Assembly: GCA_002499945.1 (NCBI GenBank)
Contig: DKYP01000128.1
Span: 22,296 to 34,449 of the forward strand
Reading direction: 5' to 3'
Length of the DNA stretch: 12,154 bases
DNA from: Lachnoclostridium sp. UBA7097
GTDB lineage: Bacteria > Bacillota > Clostridia > Lachnospirales > Lachnospiraceae
Part shown: one piece after another, positions 6,872-12,154 of the stretch
How positions within the stretch are numbered: position 1 is the first letter of the stretch
Layout of the letters: every line of letters begins with the position of its first letter
Made by a program: the position numbers and the translations under genes
Notes under the pieces: generated by a model
The model's input: the letters and a program-made list of their open reading frames with translations, nothing else
What the model was told of the DNA's origin: nothing
The model's database searches: none

Positions 6872-7846
6872 ATGGTTACTATAAGTTTATGTATGATTGT
6901 TAAAAATGAGGAAAAAGTTTTAAGAAGGTGTCTTGACAGCCTGGCAGATATAGCTGATGAAATAGTTATAGCTGATACAGGTTCGTCAGACAGCACAAAG
7001 GAGATTGCACTGGAATATACCAGCAAGGTATATGATTTCAGGTGGACAGGTGATTTTTCAGAAGCAAGGAATTTTGCAGCTTCAAAGGCAACAAAGGAGT
7101 ATATATATACAGCTGATGCAGATGAATATCTTGATGAAGAGAACAGGGAAAAGTTAAAAAGGCTTAAAAGGGTACTCCTGCCCGAAATAGAAATAGTACA
7201 GATGCTGTATTGTACACCAGAGGAATTAAGTACAGTATATAACTTTGAAAAAGAACACAGGGTAAAGCTATATAAAAGGATAAGGAATTTTACATGGATT
7301 GACCCGGTACATGAAACACTGCGTACAGACCCTGTTGTCTACGACAGTGATATAGAAATACAGCACAGGCCTTTAAGTAACCATGCACCACGTGACTTAG
7401 GGGCAATGGCTGCCCTGTTTAAATCAGGCAGGAGGCTGTCTAAGAAGCTGCACCATATGTATGCTATGGAATTATTCCGTTCAGGCAGTGATAATGATTT
7501 CTGTGAAGCTGCCCCTGCATTTATACAGACAATGGATGAGGATGACAGAAGCATGGATGAAGTAAAAGAAGCATTGTGTGTGCTGGCAAGGTACTACCGC
7601 ATTAAAGGTGATTTAGCTAATTTTTTCAGTTATGTGCTTAAGGATGCGGTAACAGAACCAAGTGCAGAAACCTGTTGTGAACTTGGCATATATTATGAAA
7701 ACGCCGGGAATTATAATGAAGCAATGATATGGTACCAGAATGCACTGACAGAAACAGAAAGTATACTGGATATAAGGACATCTGGTGAAATTCCGCAGGC
7801 GGGCATTGAAAGATGCAGGCAAGGACTTGGGAATGGCAAGGCATAA
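6872..7846 (+). CDS. Family 2 glycosyltransferase with C-terminal TPR-like region
   Basis: A 324-residue cytoplasmic enzyme predicted to transfer a sugar from a nucleotide donor. The N-terminal GT-A fold is clear: ISLCMIVKNEE (4-14), DTGSSD (35-40) for nucleotide binding, FSEARNFA (62-69), and the metal-binding DADEYL with Asp82 and Asp84. DPVHETL (144-150) is typical of this subfamily, in which a GT2 domain is followed by helical repeats. Residues about 264-297 (ETCCELGIYYENAGNYNEAMIWYQNAL within) read as one good TPR, probably for protein binding. No membrane helix is evident. The ATG at 6872 has AGGGG (6860-6864) seven bases upstream. It follows the PBP gene by 24 bases and precedes the ArsR gene by 20, so the three are probably co-transcribed. 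The acceptor is unknown; protein, wall polymer or glycolipid are all possible. Confidence 0.88.
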   Translation: MVTISLCMIVKNEEKVLRRCLDSLADIADEIVIADTGSSDSTKEIALEYTSKVYDFRWTGDFSEARNFAASKATKEYIYTADADEYLDEENREKLKRLKRVLLPEIEIVQMLYCTPEELSTVYNFEKEHRVKLYKRIRNFTWIDPVHETLRTDPVVYDSDIEIQHRPLSNHAPRDLGAMAALFKSGRRLSKKLHHMYAMELFRSGSDNDFCEAAPAFIQTMDEDDRSMDEVKEALCVLARYYRIKGDLANFFSYVLKDAVTEPSAETCCELGIYYENAGNYNEAMIWYQNALTETESILDIRTSGEIPQAGIERCRQGLGNGKA

Positions 7847-7866
7847 ATGTTTTGAAAGGTTGGTTT

Positions 7867-8214
7867 ATGGAAGAAAAAACAGAATATATAACTATTGACC
7901 AGGAAACAGCAGATGAAATAGAAAATAAAATGCCAGAAGAAAGTGAGCTCTATGAACTTGCAGATTTATTTAAAGTATTTGGCGACTCAACAAGAATAAA
8001 AATACTTTATGTTTTATTTGAAAATGAAATGTGTGTATATGATATAGCAAATATTTTAAATATGACGCAAAGTGCAATCTCACACCAGTTACGTGTACTT
8101 AAGCAAAACAGGCTTGTACGATTTAGAAAAGAAGGAAAGACAGTATTATATACATTGGCAGATGAGCATGTGTTTACAATACTAAGGCAGGGAATTGAGC
8201 ATGTGGAAGAATAA
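7867..8214 (+). CDS. ArsR/SmtB-family metal-sensing repressor with alpha-5 (Zn/Co/Cd-type) site
   Basis: A 115-residue winged-helix dimeric repressor that should leave DNA when it binds metal. The core begins at ELADLFKVFGDSTRIKILYVL (30-50); the recognition helix region is TQSAISHQLRVLKQNRLV (67-84) and the wing is RFRKEGKTVLYTL. The final helix has Asp99-x-His101, then ten residues, then His112-x2-Glu115, exactly the alpha-5 inter-subunit zinc-site pattern of SmtB/CzrA/ZiaR sensors. The ArsR/CadC thiol motif ELCVCD is reduced to EMCVYD with a single Cys (Cys56), so an alpha-3 arsenic/lead site is unlikely. The ATG at 7867 has AAAGG seven bases upstream; an upstream TTG-type extension overlapping the glycosyltransferase gene is rejected. 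The gene ends in a strong terminator, and the metal ATPase, its likely target, follows. Confidence 0.93.
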   Translation: MEEKTEYITIDQETADEIENKMPEESELYELADLFKVFGDSTRIKILYVLFENEMCVYDIANILNMTQSAISHQLRVLKQNRLVRFRKEGKTVLYTLADEHVFTILRQGIEHVEE

Positions 8215-8235
8215 ACAGGGGTATAATAAAATCTT

Positions 8236-8270
8236 AGGGGCGGTTTTACCGCCCTTTATTAAATTTTTTT
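8236..8270 (+). terminator. Rho-independent terminator after the ArsR gene
   Basis: GGGCGGT (8238-8244) pairs with ACCGCCC (8248-8254) around a 3-base loop, extended by G-T and A-T pairs to 8236-8256. A U-rich tract follows, ending in seven T at 8264-8270. This is a strong intrinsic terminator. It separates transcription of the ArsR gene and its upstream neighbours from the ATPase gene. Confidence 0.92.
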
Positions 8271-8280
8271 GAATAGGGTA

Positions 8281-8309
8281 TTGCTTTTTTATCCATACTA
8301 TGATATATT
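8281..8309 (+). promoter_or_regulatory. Promoter of the metal ATPase gene
   Basis: TTGCTT (8281-8286) and TATATT (8304-8309) are separated by 17 bases. The predicted start of transcription, about 8316, falls at the left edge of the ArsR-type operator (8319-8340), the expected geometry for repression. TATGAT at 8299-8304 is an alternative -10 with too short a spacer. Confidence 0.6.
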
Positions 8310-8318
8310 TTAAATAAA

Positions 8319-8340
8319 CATATGAATAATTGTTCATATG
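8319..8340. promoter_or_regulatory. SmtB/CzrA-type operator for the ArsR repressor
   Basis: The arms CATATGAA (8319-8326) and TTCATATG (8333-8340) are perfect inverted repeats around six bases (TAATTG), 20 of 22 positions symmetric. This matches the known ArsR-family operator form TATGAA-N6-TTCATA. It lies just downstream of the promoter and 30 bases before the ATPase start codon. No second copy was seen upstream of the ArsR gene itself. Confidence 0.85.
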
Positions 8341-8370
8341 AACAGACAGGGAGAGCCAGGGGGTGTATGT

Positions 8371-10713
8371 ATGAAGAAGAAATATTCAATTAGTGGAATA
8401 GACTGCGCAAATTGTGCGGCTAAACTGGAAGCTAAGATGAACAGCCTTCCAGAAGTAAATAATGTTATATTGACATTTGCAACAGGACAGTTACTAGTAG
8501 AAGCTGATGATTTAGATAAGGCTTTGGAGGCTTTAAGGAAGCTGGCTGATAAGGAAGAACCCGGTACGGTAATAGAGGATTCAAAAAGGGCAGGAAACCA
8601 GAAAAGTAATATTGGAAATACCAGCCATAGCCACGGGCATAGCCATACACATGAACATGGACACCACCATGAAGAATGTACATGTGGCTGCTGTGGACAT
8701 GGGGAACATTACCACGCACATGGACACCACCACGAAGAACACCACGAAGGGCACCACCATAACGAACATAGTTATGGGGAACATGGACACAATAGTAATA
8801 CAGGCCTTTTATCTGCTTTTCTTGATGAAAAAAAGGAAATTGCAGGCATAGGGGCAGGAATAATATTTTTTATTGCAGGACTTATAGCAGAGAACTTTAC
8901 TAGTACAGTTTTAATATATGTTTCCATGTTTGTTGTATCTTATATTATACTTGGTGGCAAGGTATTAATAACTGCTTTTAAAAATCTTTTCAGAGGCAAG
9001 GTTTTTGATGAGAATTTCTTAATGGGAATTGCTACAATAGGGGCATTTGTAATTGGGGAATATCCAGAGGCAGCAGGGGTAATGCTTTTCTACAGGATTG
9101 GGGAACTGTTTGAGGATGTAGCTGTTGGAAGAAGCAGAAAGCAGATAATGGATGCTGTGGATTTAAGGCCGGAAACAGCAAGGCTTATAACAGATGGGAA
9201 AACTGTAGTGTGTGACCCCGCAGATGTAAAAATTGGTGATATAATAGAAGTGCGTGCCGGGGACAGGATACCACTTGACGGCGTAGTTACAGAAGGGGAG
9301 AGCAGGATTGACACATCAGCTGTAACAGGAGAACCTGTCCCAGTTGCTATAAGTGAAGGAAGCCATGTACTATCGGGCTGTGTCAATGTTTCAGGTGTAA
9401 TATATTTAAAAGTTGAAAAGTTACTTGAAGAATCAATGGCAAGCCGTATCCTTGAAGCGGTAGAAAATGCTGCTGCTTCAAAGCCAAAGATTGACAGGTT
9501 TATTACAAAATTTGCCAGGATTTATACACCATTAGTTGTACTGGCAGCAGTCCTTACAGCAGTAGTCCCTTCTCTAATTACTGGAAACTGGAATTACTGG
9601 GTTTATACAGCACTTACATTTCTTGTAATAAGCTGTCCATGTGCATTGGTGCTTAGCGTGCCGCTTGCATTTTTTGCAGGGATTGGCGCAGGCTCTAAGA
9701 AGGGCATATTGTTTAAGGGAGGTGTTTCACTAGAAGCACTTGCAGGGATTAAGTCAGTAGTAATGGATAAAACAGGGACTGTCACAAAGGGGGATTTTAC
9801 TGTGGCAGGCGTTATTCCAGACAGTAAATCAGGAATAACAGAAGAAAAGCTTTTATCATATGCAGGATGTGCGGAGAGATTGTCAACGCACCCTATAGCA
9901 GCAAGCATAATGAAAGAAGCTGGTAACAGGGGAGTTTCTATACCAGAAGCTAAAGATATAAAGGAAATACCAGGAAAAGGCATGGAGGTACTGCTGGATA
10001 ATGGCAGGATTCTATGCGGCAGCAGGAAGCTTCTTAAAACAAACGGTATCCAGGTGCCAGAAGAAAGCAGCAAAATATATGGTACAGAAGTATTTATTGC
10101 TGTTGGTGGCAGATATGCAGGACGTATAATTATAAATGATACTATTAAAGAAGATTCAAAATATGCAGTTTCAGAAATGAAGAAATATGGTTTATGGACA
10201 GCAATGCTTACAGGGGATGCAGAAGAAAATGCAGGGCAGGTATCCCTGGTTACTGGAATAGATGAAACATTTGCAAGGCAGATGCCACAGGATAAACTTG
10301 ATAATCTTGTAAATATACGTAATAAACATGGCGCAGTAATGTTTATAGGTGACGGGATTAATGATGCACCCGTCCTTGCAGGGGCTGATGTAGGCGCAGC
10401 AATGGGAAACGGGGCAGATGCAGCAATAGAAGCCGCGGACGTTGTATTTATGAACCCAAACCTTAGTTCAGTTCCAGAAAGTATAAAAATAGCTAAAAGG
10501 ACAAAAACCGTAGCTATGCAGAATGTTATAGGTGCACTTGCAATTAAAGCTATAGTTATGGTACTTGGTTTTGCAGGAATTGCATCAATGTGGATGGCAG
10601 TATTTGCAGATTCAGGGGTTGCAATGCTTTGTGTACTGAATGCAACAAGGATTTTATTTGCAGGAAAAGGGCAGGAACAGGAATTTGAAACCATTCCAAA
10701 GGCATTAACATAG
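8371..10713 (+). CDS. cadA: P1B-type heavy-metal (Zn/Cd/Pb) exporting ATPase with His/Cys-rich linker
   Basis: A 780-residue membrane pump that uses ATP to export soft divalent metals. Order: a heavy-metal-associated domain (1-65) with GIDCANC (Cys12, Cys15); a His/Cys-rich linker (86-140) with 24 His and four Cys (103, 105, 107, 108); then the ATPase core. Core motifs are intact: TGEP (319-322), SCPC (Cys422, Cys424) in the ion channel, phosphorylated Asp466 in DKTGT, the HP dipeptide (507-508), and GDGINDAP (660-667). Lys726 and Asp747 match the P1B-2 (ZntA/CadA) metal-site residues, so Zn, Cd or Pb is favoured over Cu or Ag. The ATG at 8371 follows AGGGGGTG (8358-8365); an in-frame ATG at 8338 lies in the operator and is rejected. 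It has its own promoter, operator and terminator. The cadA symbol is by family; zntA would serve equally. Confidence 0.95.
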   Translation: MKKKYSISGIDCANCAAKLEAKMNSLPEVNNVILTFATGQLLVEADDLDKALEALRKLADKEEPGTVIEDSKRAGNQKSNIGNTSHSHGHSHTHEHGHHHEECTCGCCGHGEHYHAHGHHHEEHHEGHHHNEHSYGEHGHNSNTGLLSAFLDEKKEIAGIGAGIIFFIAGLIAENFTSTVLIYVSMFVVSYIILGGKVLITAFKNLFRGKVFDENFLMGIATIGAFVIGEYPEAAGVMLFYRIGELFEDVAVGRSRKQIMDAVDLRPETARLITDGKTVVCDPADVKIGDIIEVRAGDRIPLDGVVTEGESRIDTSAVTGEPVPVAISEGSHVLSGCVNVSGVIYLKVEKLLEESMASRILEAVENAAASKPKIDRFITKFARIYTPLVVLAAVLTAVVPSLITGNWNYWVYTALTFLVISCPCALVLSVPLAFFAGIGAGSKKGILFKGGVSLEALAGIKSVVMDKTGTVTKGDFTVAGVIPDSKSGITEEKLLSYAGCAERLSTHPIAASIMKEAGNRGVSIPEAKDIKEIPGKGMEVLLDNGRILCGSRKLLKTNGIQVPEESSKIYGTEVFIAVGGRYAGRIIINDTIKEDSKYAVSEMKKYGLWTAMLTGDAEENAGQVSLVTGIDETFARQMPQDKLDNLVNIRNKHGAVMFIGDGINDAPVLAGADVGAAMGNGADAAIEAADVVFMNPNLSSVPESIKIAKRTKTVAMQNVIGALAIKAIVMVLGFAGIASMWMAVFADSGVAMLCVLNATRILFAGKGQEQEFETIPKALT
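8656..8739 (+). repeat. Duplicated His-coding segments in the ATPase linker
   Basis: The 21-base segment at 8656-8676 (HGHHHEE) recurs at 8719-8739 with a single third-position difference (CAT/CAC). Further GHHH-type units follow to about 8760. Near-identity at the DNA level suggests that the metal-binding linker grew by duplication. Confidence 0.7.
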
Positions 10714-10723
10714 AATTGAATAT
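10681..10723 (+). repeat. Direct repeat, left copy (3' end of the ATPase gene)
   Basis: This copy covers the last 11 codons of the ATPase gene, including its stop, plus ten bases beyond. It aligns without gaps to 12057-12099 with 37 of 43 identities. The core 10693-10717 matches at 24 of 25, including the shared CATTAACATAGAATT. See the right copy and the associated finding. Confidence 0.8.
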
Positions 10724-10734
10724 TTTGTAATTTC

Positions 10735-10785
10735 AGGGCATTTCCCAAAAATTTAAGGGAAATGCCCTTCCTATATATATTTTTT
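10735..10785 (+). terminator. Intrinsic terminator after the ATPase gene
   Basis: GGGCATTTCCC (10736-10746) pairs perfectly with GGGAAATGCCC (10757-10767), extended by one A-T pair, with a 10-base loop and a T-rich tract to 10785. It faces the ATPase gene, whose stop is 21 bases upstream. The minus-strand sulfotransferase gene ends at 10784; the hairpin might serve it too, but the minus-strand U-tract is poor. Confidence 0.88.
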
Positions 10786-11896
10786 ATTTTAACTTTTCTT
10801 TAAACCGGTGTAAGATATAATGCAAAGGGTGGTTAATTATATCTTTCATGTTTTCTATACTACGCATAGTGTAAAGTGTTGACATACAGGAAAAACGTAT
10901 CATATCATCTGCCATATATATGTTATCTTTCTGCCATTTTTCCTTTTCCTGGTTTTTTTCATTAAACAGCGGCTGTCCGTCATTAAAATACCGGGTGGCA
11001 ACTTTATTATTTGAAGTTTCATATAGCTCCATAAATTCCTGCATTTCTTCCGGGGACATCATGCTGCAAGGGTATCTTTCCTCTGAGACTGGTGAAATCT
11101 GGTTTAAAATCCATTCAAATTTTCTAAATTCTTCTAAACTCATTTTAAATGAACCATTTATTATACGTTTAATTTCACAGGTATTTTCAGACAATTTTGG
11201 ATTAAAATTATTGTTTTCTTCATTTATATTATAAGAATCATTTAATTCCAGGTTAAATATATCAAGAAAATCCGCAAAAAGGGAATTATCTTTAAAAAAT
11301 TTTTTATCAAAGCGTCTTACAATAATATTTTCCATACCAAATATTTCTTCAAGCCTTTTTAAACATTTAAAATAATCAGGCTGTATATATTTTTTATAGT
11401 CTTTATAATAGTTTTCCCATGTAAGTGCATTTTTAGAATTTATGCTATGCTTTACCATCTGGTTATACCATGATAATAAATATTCATCCTGTCTCCGGAG
11501 GTATACAATTATTTTAACCTTATATCCGGCATTTTTTGCATCTTCCTGTAACCTGAGCATACGTGGAATACCCCTTTTCCTGATAAAGCATGCACTCCAT
11601 ACACCCTCATTTGAGATGATTAAATTATCATGCTGCATAAAAAGTTCTTTAATTATTTCCAGCCCTTTTTTAAAATACTCTTCTTCTATATCTGTATGCC
11701 TTATGCCCTCACGGTCAACATATCTTGTTTCTAAAAAAGACCCGTTACGGTATTTTCCAATATATATATACTCAAAAGGAAAATCCGGGTAAAAATATCC
11801 ATTTGATGACAATATATCCCTGTTTTCATGGCAAAAATGCTGGATTGAAGTAGTGCCGGTTTTTGGTATTCCTATATGAAGATATAAAGTTTTCAT
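10784..11896 (-). CDS. Sulfotransferase-family protein (PAPS-binding P-loop)
   Basis: A 370-residue protein predicted to move sulfate from 3'-phosphoadenylyl sulfate (PAPS) to a hydroxyl or amine acceptor. The N-terminal HIGIPKTGTTSIQ (7-19) is the 5'-phosphosulfate-binding loop, with Lys12 and Thr15/Thr16. NLIISNEGVW (91-100) and IIVYLRRQDEYLLSWYNQMVK (129-149; Arg134, Ser142) form the usual second strand and 3'-phosphate-binding segment. The C-terminal 150 residues are less conserved, rich in Asn/Lys/Glu, and probably define the acceptor. No signal peptide or membrane helix is seen. The ATG at 11896 puts the P-loop at the normal distance from the N-terminus. The best ribosome binding site (AGGAG, minus 11930-11926) is 29 bases away, across a hairpin. 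Base composition is lower in GC than its neighbours (14/60 GC at 11281-11340 against 25/60 at 9181-9240). No PAPS synthesis or glycan genes are adjacent. Confidence 0.87.
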   Translation of the reverse strand: MKTLYLHIGIPKTGTTSIQHFCHENRDILSSNGYFYPDFPFEYIYIGKYRNGSFLETRYVDREGIRHTDIEEEYFKKGLEIIKELFMQHDNLIISNEGVWSACFIRKRGIPRMLRLQEDAKNAGYKVKIIVYLRRQDEYLLSWYNQMVKHSINSKNALTWENYYKDYKKYIQPDYFKCLKRLEEIFGMENIIVRRFDKKFFKDNSLFADFLDIFNLELNDSYNINEENNNFNPKLSENTCEIKRIINGSFKMSLEEFRKFEWILNQISPVSEERYPCSMMSPEEMQEFMELYETSNNKVATRYFNDGQPLFNEKNQEKEKWQKDNIYMADDMIRFSCMSTLYTMRSIENMKDIINHPLHYILHRFKEKLK

Positions 11897-11906
11897 AATA
11901 ATACTT

Positions 11907-11922
11907 GGCTGGAGTCCCAGCC
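11907..11922 (-). promoter_or_regulatory. Leader hairpin between ribosome binding site and start codon of the sulfotransferase gene
   Basis: GGCTGG and CCAGCC form a perfect 6-bp GC-rich stem with a 4-base loop. It lies between AGGAG (minus 11930-11926) and the ATG (11896). If folded, the hairpin would bring the two to about 13 bases apart; unfolded, the spacing is 29 bases. Confidence 0.45.
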
Positions 11923-12056
11923 TGTCTCCTTTTTAAAATTTCTAATAGTATTTACTATAATAAAACGGTTTATGTTAGTTCTTTCTGGATTTTTTATATA
12001 TGTAAAAAAATTGTTCCATTATGTGCAGGCAGTTTAAATGAAAAGAACAGAGATAA

Positions 12057-12099
12057 GAATTTATAACAATTCCAAAGACATTAACATAGAATTTAAGAT
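12057..12099 (+). repeat. Direct repeat, right copy (beyond the sulfotransferase gene)
   Basis: This copy repeats the ATPase 3' end about 1.38 kb downstream, in non-coding or unassigned AT-rich DNA. In the ATPase frame it would read EFITIPKTLT followed by the same TAG, close to the true EFETIPKALT end. An in-frame TAA immediately upstream (12054-12056) shows that no intact gene continues 5'. Possible origins are an insertion that duplicated its target, or a remnant of a second ATPase copy. Confidence 0.75.
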
Positions 12100-12154
12100 A
12101 ATAATAAAATACAGAAGTTTTAAAATATTACAAATAAATATATTTTGGTTTGTA

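Larger units (their letters stand above)
11897..12154. other. AT-rich region upstream of the sulfotransferase gene to the window edge
   Basis: 258 bases without a supported gene. It holds the leader hairpin (11907-11922), a 14-base palindrome (arms ATAGTA 11945-11950 and TACTAT 11953-11958) that could lie in the sulfotransferase promoter region, and the right copy of the direct repeat (12057-12099). A plus-strand reading frame from ATG 12038 stays open for 39 codons to the edge, but has no good ribosome binding site, is dominated by AT-rich codons and resembles nothing I know. Confidence 0.6.

Noticed and set aside
7813..7866. N-terminal extension of the ArsR protein into the glycosyltransferase gene
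   Set aside because: The extension would start inside the upstream gene with no ribosome binding site; the ATG at 7867 has one and gives a normal ArsR length.
8338..8370. Earlier in-frame ATG for the ATPase (11 extra residues)
   Set aside because: That ATG overlaps the operator palindrome and lacks a ribosome binding site, while the ATG at 8371 has a good one and puts the metal-binding domain at the normal distance from the N-terminus.
9603..10748. Long minus-strand open frame (381 codons) opposite the ATPase gene
   Set aside because: It is the antisense of a gene with every P-type ATPase motif intact; its translation is Ser/Pro/Ile-rich with no recognisable domain and no ribosome binding site.
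12038..12154. Possible start of a new plus-strand gene running off the window
   Set aside because: Only 39 codons are visible, there is no convincing ribosome binding site, the composition is biased AT-rich, and it overlaps the direct-repeat copy. It cannot be supported without more sequence.

Overview
This is a low-GC, spore-forming Firmicute, most likely a gut-type clostridium of the Lachnospiraceae. Three things point there: spoIIR, strong AGGAGG-type ribosome binding sites, and MATE, SpoIIR and DUF1934 proteins that read like family members from that group. The taxonomic call is from memory of family sequences, not from a search.

Layout. Positions 1-1597 (+) hold the 3' end of a gene with a Pro/Glu/Thr/Lys-rich tail, a PlsC-type 1-acylglycerol-3-phosphate acyltransferase, and a small membrane-anchored protein of unknown function. 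A perfect 16-bp hairpin follows, then a MATE-family exporter (1677-3014, +). On the minus strand, spoIIR (4235-3555) is followed by a DUF1934/YwiB-like beta-barrel protein (3476-3033), converging on the MATE gene. A 212-bp divergent region (4236-4447) separates spoIIR from a class A penicillin-binding protein with an acidic repeat tail (4448-6847, +). After that, closely spaced on the same strand, come a family 2 glycosyltransferase with a TPR-like C-terminus (6872-7846) and an ArsR/SmtB metal sensor (7867-8214) that ends in a strong intrinsic terminator. A separately promoted P1B-type Zn/Cd/Pb-exporting ATPase follows (8371-10713). Its promoter overlaps or abuts a near-perfect SmtB/CzrA-type operator. 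The window closes with an AT-rich segment carrying a PAPS-type sulfotransferase-like gene on the minus strand (11896-10784).

How the genes fit. The ArsR protein has the full alpha-5 zinc-site pattern (D-x-H-x10-H-x2-E), the ATPase has the CPC motif plus the conserved TM8 Asp and an unusual 24-His/4-Cys linker, and the operator lies between them. Together they form a zinc/cadmium resistance switch in which only the pump, not the sensor, appears to sit behind the operator. The PBP and glycosyltransferase probably share a transcript and an envelope role.

The most unexpected structure is a 43-bp imperfect direct repeat (37/43 by eye; 24/25 in its core). It joins the last codons of the ATPase gene (10681-10723) to 12057-12099, beyond the sulfotransferase gene. 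The AT-rich sulfotransferase segment therefore looks like an insertion that copied the ATPase 3' end, or a remnant of a duplication. No rRNA, tRNA, CRISPR array, transposase or integrase was recognised.
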